This document shows, piece after piece, positions 16,683 to 25,149 of a stretch of 64,000 nt of DNA (within the stretch, counting starts at the first letter, position 1; each line of letters begins with the position of its first letter). The notes under the pieces are model-generated. The model was not told the DNA's origin, ran no database searches, and worked only from the letters and a program-made list of their open reading frames with translations. This DNA comes from Kitasatospora arboriphila (lineage in GTDB: Bacteria; Actinomycetota; Actinomycetes; Mycobacteriales; Mycobacteriaceae): positions 1 to 64,000 of the forward strand of contig NZ_JNYV01000011.1 in NCBI RefSeq assembly GCF_000717275.1, read 5' to 3'. The position numbers and the translations under genes are program-made.

Positions 16683-18340
16683 CGTTCGAGCCAATGGGTG
16701 GCGGTCAGTGGCATGGCCTCGCCCACCGACTGGTGGTCGCACCCGAAGCCCACGGTCCAGCGACCGTCGGAGAGTTGGACCGGTCCCAGCATCATCGGTG
16801 ACGGGAGTTCGCCGAGGAACTCTCCGAGTGCCGCCGGCGAGAGAGCCCACAGCTCGCCGCGAATCGATGTGCCCAACAACTCATCGCGGACGAGCCCCGG
16901 CTTCGCGGGCTCGGTGTCGAGGGCGACGAGTCGGTACGCCTGGGCTGTCGCGGCGTCTCCGGCCCAACGCGCACCTTTGTCGGTGAGCTGAGCCACCAGC
17001 GGTTGGCCGCGTAGATGTGCACCCACCACGAACACCTCGGTGGCCTGGGCACCCGCCCGCTCGGGCCAGGACCGGCCGGTCGCGGGCGACCCCGTGCCGA
17101 TTCGGCCCGCGATGTCGAGCACTACCGCGTCATCGTAGGCCCGGCCCACCACCGTGACGCCGAATTGTGCTGTCGATCCGTCGCTTTCGGTGACCTCACC
17201 CGCCGGGACGGACACCGCGCAGAGGTCGAACAGATTGCAGAAGTTGGTGTAGGTCCCCATCGCGGCGTTGACTCCGACGGGGTCGGCCTCGACCTCGGCC
17301 AGTGTCGGATGCATCGGTGCAGTTGGGATCAGCAGTGCGGTCGCGTCGCCGAGCACCGACATGGCGCGCTCACCCAGCGCCTGTACGCGTCGGCGATCCG
17401 ACAGCAGGTCGGTGGCGCTGAACCGGTCGGCCGGGCCGATGATCGCGGCGACCGTCGGGTCCACGAGGTCGGAAGGGGATGCCGCGGAGATGAATTCGCC
17501 CACCGCGTCATAGCGCTCGGCGACCAGGGCGCCTTCGTACAAGAGCTTGGCCGCAGCCAGGAAGTCCGACAGATCGATCCGTTTGATCCGCACACCCGCG
17601 TTCTCGGCGTGTTCCACCGCGGTGTGGAAGGCCTCCTGCCACCGTGCATCGAGAGCGGGCAGCGTGGCCGGCACGGCGACCACCGGACTGTCGGGAGCAG
17701 CGAAATGCGTTGACGCCGGCCACGCAGCACCTCCGGCCATCACCCCCATCGCGCGATTGGCGAGGTCCAGATCCGCGGCGAGGATGGTCACACAGTCATA
17801 GCTGGCACAGGCCGGCAAAACACCCGCGGTGCTGACCACTCCGATGGTGGGCTTGATGCCGACGATGCCCTGCAGGCCGGCGGGCACCCGTCCCGATCCG
17901 GCGGTATCGGTGCCGATGGCGATGTCGGCGAACCCCAGGGCAACGGCCACTGCCGAGCCGGAGCTCGAACCCCCGGATATGTGGTCGGGGCGACGTGAAT
18001 CACGCACAGCACCATAGGGGCTGCGCGTGCCGACCAGACCGGTCGCGAACTGGTCGAGGTTGGTCTTGCCGATGACCACCGCTCCGGCAGCCCGAAGGGC
18101 GGCGACCGCCGCGGCGTCGTGCCCGGGCCGGTATTCATAGCCCGGGCAGGCGGCGGTCGTCGGCAGCCCGGCGACGTCGACGTTGTCCTTGACCGCAACC
18201 ACCACCCCGGCCAATGCGCCTCCGGCAGCGATGGAGGCAGCGTGGTCTCTTTCGACGTCCGCCTGATCGCGCAGGGTGATGAACACCTCCGGCCGATCGG
18301 CCGCGGCGATCTGGGCGTAGATGTCGGCTATGCGTGTCAC
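16679..18340 (-). CDS. atzF: Allophanate hydrolase (AtzF-type amidase)
   Basis: 553 residues from GTG 18340, whose GTGA overlaps the stop of the carboxyltransferase gene. The open frame reaches 19015, but that part is in the shadow of the upstream gene. The amidase-signature triad is visible: Lys51 in VVAVKDNVD, cis-Ser near 125 in GGSSSGS, nucleophile Ser149 in GTDTAGSGR. The C-terminal 120 residues (EVFVVGAHLRGQPL...TAQAYRLVALDT) are the extra AtzF domain. It converts allophanate to ammonia and CO2, the last step of the urea-carboxylase or guanidine-carboxylase route. It is last in the operon. Confidence 0.92.
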   Translation of the reverse strand: MTRIADIYAQIAAADRPEVFITLRDQADVERDHAASIAAGGALAGVVVAVKDNVDVAGLPTTAACPGYEYRPGHDAAAVAALRAAGAVVIGKTNLDQFATGLVGTRSPYGAVRDSRRPDHISGGSSSGSAVAVALGFADIAIGTDTAGSGRVPAGLQGIVGIKPTIGVVSTAGVLPACASYDCVTILAADLDLANRAMGVMAGGAAWPASTHFAAPDSPVVAVPATLPALDARWQEAFHTAVEHAENAGVRIKRIDLSDFLAAAKLLYEGALVAERYDAVGEFISAASPSDLVDPTVAAIIGPADRFSATDLLSDRRRVQALGERAMSVLGDATALLIPTAPMHPTLAEVEADPVGVNAAMGTYTNFCNLFDLCAVSVPAGEVTESDGSTAQFGVTVVGRAYDDAVVLDIAGRIGTGSPATGRSWPERAGAQATEVFVVGAHLRGQPLVAQLTDKGARWAGDAATAQAYRLVALDTEPAKPGLVRDELLGTSIRGELWALSPAALGEFLGELPSPMMLGPVQLSDGRWTVGFGCDHQSVGEAMPLTATHWLER

Positions 18341-20340
18341 GCGACTTTCCCTGTCTTCGTGGCGAACTCGCCGCCGTCGGACCAGCGCTTGCGCTCCTCG
18401 GCGCGCGCCGTCTCCATCGCTGTCCGTTCGACCTTGATGTCGTCGGCATTGTCGGCGAGGAACTGTTGATGCTCGGCCAGTGAGAACGTGCCGTCGGTGA
18501 TCTCCACATGTCCTCGGCCGGCGGCCATGTCGGCCCGTAGGTCGAGCAACTCGTCGGCACTGACCGGGTACCAGCTGATCTTGTCGAAGAACCGCAACAG
18601 CCACGGGTGCTCGGGTTCGAACCCTGCTGCCTCGAGTGGGTGCCGATGGTTCCACACCTGCGTGGTGCGACCGACGAACTGGTAGCCGCCGGGACCTTCC
18701 ATGCCGTAGATGCACATGTAGGCGCCGCCGATGCCGACCGCGTTCTCCGGGGTCCAGGTGCGAGCCGGGTTGTACTTGGTGGTGATCAGACGGTGTCGCG
18801 GATCGAGTGGAACGGCAACGGGGGCACCGAGATACACATCGCCCAGGCCGAGTACGAGATACTCGGCGTCGTAGACGATGCGGTACACGTCGTCGACGGA
18901 TTTCAGCCCGTTCATCCGCCGGATGAACTCGATGTTCCACGGGCACCAGGGCGCGTCGGAGCGCACACCCAGCATGTACCGCTCGATCGCCTCCCGGGTC
19001 GCCGGATCGTCCCACGACAGGGGCATGTGCACCGTGCGGCTCGGCACCACCAGCTCAGACGCCGAAGGCAGCTGGGCTTCGCACTCGATGAGCCAGTCGA
19101 GCAGCACCGATTGCCGCATCACGGTGGCGTCGACCTTGACCTGAAGTGAACGGATGCCTGGTGTGAGCGAGACGAGACCGGCGGGCCGGTCGGCCTCGAT
19201 CCGTTGTGCAAGCGCATGCACCCGTGCCCGGAGCGCGAGATCGAGTGTCATGTCGCCGTATTCGACGAGGACGTTGTCGTCGCCGCTGCGGCGGTAGGTC
19301 ACTTCGGTGGTGCCGTCAGCGGTTCGGGTGGATCCGAGCACTCCGTCGTCGAGATCGGTACCGGACGACAGAACGGTGACCATGTTCGAGCGCCGAGCTG
19401 TTCCCAGTGCGGCCGAACTCGCCACCTCGGCAACGCGCACCGGTACGAATCGGACGGTGTCGCCCGGTTTGAGCTGACCCATCTTCCAGCGGTCCGCCGT
19501 GGTGACGGTGACCGGGCAGACGAAGCCGCCCAGACTCGGCCCATCGGGACCGAGCAGGATCGGGGTGTCACCGGTGAAGTCGAGCGCGCCCACGGAATAG
19601 GCGGTGTCGTGGATGTTGGACGGGTGAAGTCCTGCCTCACCGCCGTCGGTGCGTGCCCAGCGGGGCTGCGGTCCGAGCAGGCGGACACCGGTGCGGTCGG
19701 AGTTGAAATGCACCTCGTAGGCGGTGTTATACAGATCCTCGATGTCTTCTTGGGTGAAGAACTCTGGAGCACTGTGTGGTCCGACAGTGACGGCGAGTTG
19801 CCAGTTGTTGGTCAACGCAGGCTTCTCGTCGATCAGGATCCGGCGAGGGGACCCAGCGGCTGACGTCTGTGCCCGAGCCAGCGTGTCCCCGTCGGTCAGA
19901 GAACGTCCGTCCTTTCCGCCGAATCGCCCGAGTGTGAACGTCGCGCGACTCTCCAGGTACAGCTCCGCGTCGATCCCGCCCGCAACGGCGATGTACATCC
20001 GCATCCCGACGCCGCCTGCCGCGCCGACATCGAGGATCTGACCCGCTTTGACCTCAATCGGTGTCCACTGCGGTACCACCTCGCCGGCCACCGTCACCGG
20101 CACAGGTGCGCCGGTGACCGCGACAACGGTGTCTTCGTCGAACTTCAATTGCGGTCCCAGCAGGGTGCATTCGAGGCCGGGCGCTCCTTCTGGGTTGCCC
20201 ACCGCGATGTTCGCAAGCCGGAACGACAGATCGTCCATGGGGCCGGACGGCGGTACACCCACCTGCCAGTACCGGATACGGCCCGGCCAATCCTGAATGG
20301 TGCTCTGCGGGCCCGCCCGCAGTACCGAGATGCTCGACAT
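18337..20340 (-). CDS. Carboxyltransferase of the urea-carboxylase type, without biotin carboxylase or BCCP
   Basis: 667 residues. The first part (LRAGPQSTIQDWPGR...GVPPSGPMDDLSFRLAN) is the KipA/AHS2-like half and the middle (about 330-540, with SLTPGIRSLQVKVD) is the KipI/AHS1-like half. The end (WNIEFIRRMNGL..., KYNPARTWTPENAVGIGGAYMCIYGMEGPGGYQFVGRT) matches the CT domain of urea carboxylase. A full urea carboxylase is near 1200 residues, with an N-terminal biotin carboxylase and a C-terminal biotin carrier. Both are absent, and neither is encoded next to it. It must work with a partner encoded elsewhere, or do a different reaction. The next gene starts within its stop codon. Confidence 0.85.
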   Translation of the reverse strand: MSSISVLRAGPQSTIQDWPGRIRYWQVGVPPSGPMDDLSFRLANIAVGNPEGAPGLECTLLGPQLKFDEDTVVAVTGAPVPVTVAGEVVPQWTPIEVKAGQILDVGAAGGVGMRMYIAVAGGIDAELYLESRATFTLGRFGGKDGRSLTDGDTLARAQTSAAGSPRRILIDEKPALTNNWQLAVTVGPHSAPEFFTQEDIEDLYNTAYEVHFNSDRTGVRLLGPQPRWARTDGGEAGLHPSNIHDTAYSVGALDFTGDTPILLGPDGPSLGGFVCPVTVTTADRWKMGQLKPGDTVRFVPVRVAEVASSAALGTARRSNMVTVLSSGTDLDDGVLGSTRTADGTTEVTYRRSGDDNVLVEYGDMTLDLALRARVHALAQRIEADRPAGLVSLTPGIRSLQVKVDATVMRQSVLLDWLIECEAQLPSASELVVPSRTVHMPLSWDDPATREAIERYMLGVRSDAPWCPWNIEFIRRMNGLKSVDDVYRIVYDAEYLVLGLGDVYLGAPVAVPLDPRHRLITTKYNPARTWTPENAVGIGGAYMCIYGMEGPGGYQFVGRTTQVWNHRHPLEAAGFEPEHPWLLRFFDKISWYPVSADELLDLRADMAAGRGHVEITDGTFSLAEHQQFLADNADDIKVERTAMETARAEERKRWSDGGEFATKTGKVA

Positions 20341-20343
20341 CTG

Positions 20344-21003
20344 TTATGCCTCTGGTCGTGTCACGATGACCCGCACCGAGGTGGGGTCGAATCCGTTGCA
20401 GGGGTTGTTGATCTGGGGGCAATTCGAGATCAGCACCAGGGTGTCGGCTTCGGCGCGCAATGCGACTCGCCGTCCTGGTGCCGACAATCCGTCGACGATG
20501 CCGAGCGAGCCGTCCGGATCCACCGGCACATTCATGAAGAAATTGACGTTGCCTACCAGGTCCGACTTACCCAGCCCGTGTCGCGCGCCACCGATCAGGA
20601 AGTTCTCCACACAGGCATGCTGGTGTTTGGTGTGGTGGCCGTAGCGAAGGGTGTTCGACTCCTGCGAGCACGCGCCGCCGACGGTGTCGTGGTTGCCCAC
20701 CTCATCGGCGACGATGGTCATCATCGGCGCCGAATCGTGGTCGCGGATCACGGTTCCGGTGGTGAGGAAGATGTTGCCCTGGGCGGCGATGGTGGTCTGG
20801 GCGGAGTAGCGGATGGTGTGATCGGCACCGCCGAAGAACAGGGTGTCCACGGCCTGGTTCCCATGCAGATCGACGAGGGTCAGCACATCGCCGGCTTCGA
20901 CGATGCCTGACCACGGTGCACGTTCGCCGATCTCGTGGTCGAGGATCACCTGTCCGTCGACGAGGGCGAGGTCGCGAGCCGATGCCGTTGTGGCAGAGGT
21001 CAT
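20344..21003 (-). CDS. Urea-carboxylase-associated protein, DUF1989 (UAAP1-like)
   Basis: 219 residues from ATG 21003, preceded by AAAGGA. The frame is open further upstream but only through the neighbouring gene. DUF1989 features include GNQAVDTLFF, RYSAQTTIAAQ, GNHDTVGGACSQESNTLRYG and the histidine/cysteine-rich HHTKHQHACVENFL. Family members found beside guanidine carboxylase form the carboxyguanidine deiminase CgdAB; in older annotation they are UAAP1 and UAAP2. Three bases separate it from the carboxyltransferase gene. Assignment to urea or guanidine metabolism cannot be decided here. Confidence 0.85.
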   Translation of the reverse strand: MTSATTASARDLALVDGQVILDHEIGERAPWSGIVEAGDVLTLVDLHGNQAVDTLFFGGADHTIRYSAQTTIAAQGNIFLTTGTVIRDHDSAPMMTIVADEVGNHDTVGGACSQESNTLRYGHHTKHQHACVENFLIGGARHGLGKSDLVGNVNFFMNVPVDPDGSLGIVDGLSAPGRRVALRAEADTLVLISNCPQINNPCNGFDPTSVRVIVTRPEA

Positions 21004-21061
21004 CACGGTGTCCTTTCGGAGAGTTTGCGGAGGGGGTTCACGAGGTGCGGGAGACCGGATT

Positions 21062-21922
21062 CTAGAAGTGGGCCGCGCCCCACACGTCCTCGGAGTTGAG
21101 CACCGCTCGCTGGTATTCCGGGTCTGTGTCGGGTAGCGATGCCAGCGCGGAGTCGAGATCGCCCGGTGCCTTCCACGCCAAGATCTCCAGTGGCCCCACA
21201 TCGAAACCGGGGGACGGGTCGAGAGGATGCGCGGTGTTGACGATCGCGACGGTGCAGGGGAGATGCAAGAGCAGGTCCACATACTTGTCGCGGCCGGCGG
21301 AGCCCTTCGACGTCAGTGTTCCGTCGGCTTCCACCACGATGCTGTGGAAGAACGACAGGGACGGAACCACGTCGGTGGGGTTCAGTCCGTGCTTCGCCGC
21401 CGCCAGCGTGAACATCTCACGGCCGGCCGGCGACGTCGAATGAACAGCTCCGGCACCATACTTCGCGAGGTTGCCGGCGAGGGTGCTGGTACCGCACAGG
21501 GCGTCGTGATGGCCGGAGGTGTCGGCCACGATGGTCGCGAGTGCGCGCCCCTGATCACTGAGCAGCGGGTGACCGGAGCCGAGGTACGCCTGCCAGGGCA
21601 CCTTGACCGTGTCGGCGACATTGAGCCGCTCCCATGGTGCATCAGAGCGCCACAGGATGATGTGCGCACATCCGGTGCCGGCCACATCACGCAACCGCAG
21701 GCGAGTTCCGCGGGAGAGAACCTTCACCGTGTAGCGCCCACCGGGAACCGTCTCAGCCCAGGTCATGTCGTGCGCGGCGACGTTGTCGGGCAACGGTGTC
21801 CACGTCGATGCCGGCACCACCGGCATGGAGTCGGTGATGGTGGCGGCCTGTGCCCGCGCATGTTCGCGGGCCCCTGCGGTGGTGCCGGTCGAACCGGTTG
21901 TCGACTCGGTGGACGTTGTCAT
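21062..21922 (-). CDS. Urea-carboxylase-associated protein, DUF1989 (UAAP2-like)
   Basis: 286 residues. A threonine/serine-rich N-terminal tail of about 25 residues precedes the DUF1989 fold: RLRDVAGTGCAHIILWRSD, ERLNVADTVKVPWQAYLGSGHPLLSDQGRALATIVADTSGHHDALCGTS. The blocks NVADTVK and GHHDALCGTS match its partner at 20344-21003, so the two are paralogues that probably form a heteromer, as in carboxyguanidine deiminase. The tail resembles that of the permease and is not part of the family core. Confidence 0.85.
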   Translation of the reverse strand: MTTSTESTTGSTGTTAGAREHARAQAATITDSMPVVPASTWTPLPDNVAAHDMTWAETVPGGRYTVKVLSRGTRLRLRDVAGTGCAHIILWRSDAPWERLNVADTVKVPWQAYLGSGHPLLSDQGRALATIVADTSGHHDALCGTSTLAGNLAKYGAGAVHSTSPAGREMFTLAAAKHGLNPTDVVPSLSFFHSIVVEADGTLTSKGSAGRDKYVDLLLHLPCTVAIVNTAHPLDPSPGFDVGPLEILAWKAPGDLDSALASLPDTDPEYQRAVLNSEDVWGAAHF

Positions 21923-21965
21923 GACGGAGTTCCTTTTCAGTGAGAGCTGTTCGCGGAGAGCCGGA

Positions 21966-23528
21966 TCAGATGGGCTCTGCGGGTGCGGCGACCTTCACGG
22001 GCATCGGATGCTTCTTGCCGTGTGGGAAGCAGGCGATGCCGAGCAGGATGGCCACCGCGATGCAGATCGGGCCAGCCCACTTCAGGATGGGCATCTCGCC
22101 GGCCGGGTCGAAGATCTCCGATCGCGGCCACGCCAGGTTCACGACCATGGCGAGCCCGTAGACGACTGCGAGGAGGTTGATGGGAATCCCGAACCGGCCC
22201 AGGCTGAACAGTTTTTTACCCTCGGCGTCGACGGTGGGGGTGCCGTGCGGCCAACCCTTGAGGCGTCGCCACAGCATCGGACCCGTGACGGAGAGGTAGG
22301 CAAGGTAGATCAGGATGATGCAGACGCTGGCGAGGGTCGCGAAGATCGCCGAGTTGCCCACGTTGACCACCAGGACGCCGATGCAGAGAACGCCGATCAG
22401 GATCGACGGGGCGATCGGGGTGCCGGTTCTGGGGTTGACGTGCGAGAGGATCCGGGATCCGGGAAGCCGGTCGTCGCGGGCCATCGAGAACATCAGCCGG
22501 GAGCATGCGGTCTGAATTGCCAGGGTGCAGATGAAGATCGCCACCACGACGTCGCACAGCAGGACCTTGCCCCAGAACGATCCGAGCACGGAGTCGAGGA
22601 CGTAAGGCAGGCCGCCGACGGCCAGTTCTTCACCGAGGCTCGGTGCTGCCATCAGGGCGCCGAGCAGCATGAGCCCACCGCCGATGGCCGACACGGTCAA
22701 CGCCAAGCGGATGGTCCGCGGTGCGACGCGTCGCGGGTTCTTGGTCTCCTCGGCGAGCTCGCCTGCGGATCCGAAGCCGACCATCACGTAGGCGGCCATC
22801 AAACCGGAGACGATGAAAGCCCAGACATACCCGGGCTGTTCGCCGGGAATGCCGGTGTCGAACACCACGTCGGGGCCGCGCTCGGCATGGGTGAACAGAG
22901 CCAAGATCACGGCGATGACACCGACGATCTCGCAGGTGACACCGATGCTGTTGACTCGGCTCATCCAGTTGACGCCGATGCAGTTGATGATGGTGGTGAT
23001 CACCAGCAGGATCGAGCCGAGCAGTACAGCGTTGGACGCGCCGCTGGTGCTGGTGAGGGCAGGGTCGGAGCCGATGAGCTGGAAGCCGGTCCAGATGGAC
23101 GGCATCACCACCTGCAGCGCAATCGCTGCCGCCGAGGCGGTGACGATCTGGGCGAGGATCATGAACCAGCCGCCGAACCAGCCGATCACCTCGCCGCCCA
23201 TCCGGCGCGACCATTGGTAGATGGCCCCCGAGATGGGGAAGCGAGCGGCGATCTCGGCGAAGCACAGCGCTACCAGGAGTTGACCGACGTAAACCGCGGG
23301 CCATGTCCAGAAGAATGCCGGACCGCCGAACGAGAAGCCGAGTCCGAAGAGCTGGAAGATGGTCGTCAGGATGGAGACAAAGGAAAATCCCGCCGCAAAG
23401 GACGCGAATGTTCCCAGCGAACGATGGAGCTGCTGGGTGTAACCGAACGCGGAGAGATCGTCGGAGTCGCCGTTCTTGGTGACGCCGCCGCTCACTGGTG
23501 CCGAAGGTGGTTGCGCAGTTGCGGTCAT
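21966..23528 (-). CDS. APC-superfamily amino acid/amine permease
   Basis: 520 residues from ATG 23528, with GGAAG 7 nt upstream; a slightly longer form from 23555 is less likely. About 12 membrane segments. The family motif SFGGPAFFWTWPAVYVGQLLVALCFAEIAARFPISGAIYQWSRRMGG corresponds to the conserved APC helix 2-3 region. As first gene of the operon, upstream of the two DUF1989 proteins, the carboxyltransferase and AtzF, it most likely imports the nitrogen compound degraded by them (urea, guanidine or a related amine or amide). Confidence 0.88.
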   Translation of the reverse strand: MTATAQPPSAPVSGGVTKNGDSDDLSAFGYTQQLHRSLGTFASFAAGFSFVSILTTIFQLFGLGFSFGGPAFFWTWPAVYVGQLLVALCFAEIAARFPISGAIYQWSRRMGGEVIGWFGGWFMILAQIVTASAAAIALQVVMPSIWTGFQLIGSDPALTSTSGASNAVLLGSILLVITTIINCIGVNWMSRVNSIGVTCEIVGVIAVILALFTHAERGPDVVFDTGIPGEQPGYVWAFIVSGLMAAYVMVGFGSAGELAEETKNPRRVAPRTIRLALTVSAIGGGLMLLGALMAAPSLGEELAVGGLPYVLDSVLGSFWGKVLLCDVVVAIFICTLAIQTACSRLMFSMARDDRLPGSRILSHVNPRTGTPIAPSILIGVLCIGVLVVNVGNSAIFATLASVCIILIYLAYLSVTGPMLWRRLKGWPHGTPTVDAEGKKLFSLGRFGIPINLLAVVYGLAMVVNLAWPRSEIFDPAGEMPILKWAGPICIAVAILLGIACFPHGKKHPMPVKVAAPAEPI

Positions 23529-23560
23529 GGGAGATCTTCCTGGTAGTGGGCCCATGAGCC

Positions 23561-23590
23561 CGGTTTATCTGTCAGGTGATAGATAAACCG
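23561..23590. promoter_or_regulatory. 30-bp palindromic operator between the permease operon and tetR
   Basis: Perfect 10-bp arms CGGTTTATCT and AGATAAACCG enclose GTCAGGTGAT, in which TCA and TGA are also symmetric (26 of 30 positions). It lies 33 bp before the permease ATG and upstream of the divergent tetR. A second dyad, CTGTC-GAGT-GACAG, is at 23601-23614. Confidence 0.75.
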
Positions 23591-23747
23591 TTCGCCATTT
23601 CTGTCGAGTGACAGGTTTGTTACCCCGAGGCAAACGAGTGCAACAACTGTGTTTCCGAATGCGCACTGGCCAGGTCAGGTCCGTTTGTCATCCGAGCCGC
23701 GCGGCGACGACGGATCCGCTGCGGCGTCTGACAGTAAGGTGCTCTGT

Positions 23748-24365
23748 GTGAGTTCGGTTTCGGCAGGGCCAGGTCGCCCGAGGTTGATGGAGCAGCGTCG
23801 CCGTGGGGATACCGCACGGGACGAGATCCTCGACGCCGCCGGAGAACTCTTCACCTCTCGCGGATACTCCGGCACGTCCACTCGGATGATCGCAGAGGCG
23901 GTCGGCATCCGGCAGGCGTCGCTCTACCACCACTTCAAGACCAAGGACGACATCCTCGAGGCGCTGCTGCAGAACACCGTGGCGCGGGCGCTGGTCACGG
24001 CGCAGCAGCTACGAGAGGCCGTCGGCGAGCCGGCGCTCGAACGGCTGCAGTCGCTTGCCAGATTCGACGCCGCTCAGCTCGCAGGTTCGAGGTGGAACCT
24101 CGGCGCCCTGTATCTCCTGCCGGAACTGCGCACCGAGCGCTTCGCCGAATTCCGCCAGGCGAGAACAGATCTGGCGCGCATCTACGCAGCGCTGGCGGGG
24201 GAGGTGCTCGGTGACCCCGACGATCCGCGCCGCCACCTGCCGTTTCGGCTCGTCGAGTCGGTGATCAGCATGCGTTCCGATGAGATGGCCGGCGCGCTCG
24301 GCGCCGACTCCCTGCACGAGATGGTCGACCTCTTGGTCGACACCATCGCACTGGTCTTGAAGTAG
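23748..24365 (+). CDS. TetR family regulator of the nitrogen operon
   Basis: 205 residues from GTG 23748, the nearest start before the folded part; the frame is open up to 23649 but that part is not protein-like. The helix-turn-helix is GYSGTSTRMIAEAVGIRQASLYHHFKTKDDIL (about residues 41-70). The C-terminal domain is all-helical with no recognised ligand. It is divergent from the permease operon with a 30-bp palindrome between them, so it is the probable repressor, released by the transported compound or a product. Confidence 0.87.
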   Translation: MSSVSAGPGRPRLMEQRRRGDTARDEILDAAGELFTSRGYSGTSTRMIAEAVGIRQASLYHHFKTKDDILEALLQNTVARALVTAQQLREAVGEPALERLQSLARFDAAQLAGSRWNLGALYLLPELRTERFAEFRQARTDLARIYAALAGEVLGDPDDPRRHLPFRLVESVISMRSDEMAGALGADSLHEMVDLLVDTIALVLK

Positions 24366-24403
24366 TTGCCGCAGCGACGAATTCGCAGGTTTTGTATCCA
24401 GTC

Positions 24404-24423
24404 GCAGGAGTTGCAACGCCTGC
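24404..24423. terminator. Dyad between convergent tetR and response-regulator genes
   Basis: GCAGG-A-GTTGCAAC-G-CCTGC, symmetric at 18 of 20 positions, in the 109-bp gap between two convergent gene ends. Position fits a terminator, but the hairpin is short and there is no U-tract. Confidence 0.3.
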
Positions 24424-24474
24424 GCCGAGACGAAAAGCCTGTGTCTGTGGACGGTTGAACGCGCGACGTTGAGT

Positions 24475-25149
24475 TCAGAGCACCTCACCCGGCAATGCGT
24501 CGTGAACCAGGAGCGCGATCTGCACCCTGTTGTTGAACGACAGCTTCTCCAGGATGTGCGAGATGTGACTCTTGACCGTGGCGATGGACACGAACAACTC
24601 TTCGGCGATCGCAGCGTTCGACATGCCACGCGCGACCGCGATGGCCACGCGCTGCTCGCCGGCGGTGAGCTGATCGAACTGCGCTGTTGCCTTCGTGCGG
24701 CGATCACCGGGGTCGGTGAAGCGCATGATCAACTTGCGGGTGATCGATGGTGACAGGATCGGTTCGCCCGCAACAACTTTGCGCAGGGACGCGATGAGGT
24801 CGGCCGGTGGGGTGTCCTTGAGCAGGAAGCCGCTTGCGCCGGCCTGCAGCGAACGCAGCACCAGGTCGTCGGTATCGAAGGTGGTCAACATGATCACCTG
24901 TGGTGGCTGGGCCATCGAACGCAACGCAATGGTTGCCTCGAGTCCGTTGACCTTCGGCATCCGGATGTCCATCAGCACCACGTTGGCTCCGGTCTGCTGT
25001 GCGAGCGCCGTGACCGTGGATCCGTCGGCGGCTTCGCCGACGATGTCGATGTCGGGCTGCCCTGACAGCATTGTTCGCAGACCCGCACGCACCAGCCACT
25101 CGTCGTCCACGAGTAGCAGGCGGATGGGGGACGGGGTCTCGGTGCTCAC
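24475..25149 (-). CDS. NarL/FixJ-type response regulator
   Basis: 224 residues. Receiver domain at residues 8-125: LLLVDDEWLVRAG (acidic pocket), Asp61 in VVLMDIRMPKVNG as the phosphorylation site, LTTFDTDD, and Lys in LLKDTPP. LuxR-type DNA-binding domain at about 160-220: LTAGEQRVAIAVARGMSNAAIAEELFVSIATVKSHISHILEKL. Its GTG/ATG start overlaps the stop of the histidine kinase gene by 4 bases, so the two are a cognate pair. Targets unknown. Confidence 0.92.
   Translation of the reverse strand: MSTETPSPIRLLLVDDEWLVRAGLRTMLSGQPDIDIVGEAADGSTVTALAQQTGANVVLMDIRMPKVNGLEATIALRSMAQPPQVIMLTTFDTDDLVLRSLQAGASGFLLKDTPPADLIASLRKVVAGEPILSPSITRKLIMRFTDPGDRRTKATAQFDQLTAGEQRVAIAVARGMSNAAIAEELFVSIATVKSHISHILEKLSFNNRVQIALLVHDALPGEVL

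Noticed and set aside
18605..18630. GGTTCGAACCC, resembling a tRNA T-arm
   Set aside because: Lies inside the carboxyltransferase gene; no acceptor stem or anticodon arm around it.
21765..23546. 593-codon plus frame
   Set aside because: Antisense shadow of the permease gene, rich in Asp/Glu/Gly/His, no protein features.
21943..23650. Guanidine riboswitch in front of the permease operon
   Set aside because: The operon suggests one, but the leader is very short and no conserved guanidine-riboswitch sequence was recognised; the palindrome with a TetR explains regulation better.
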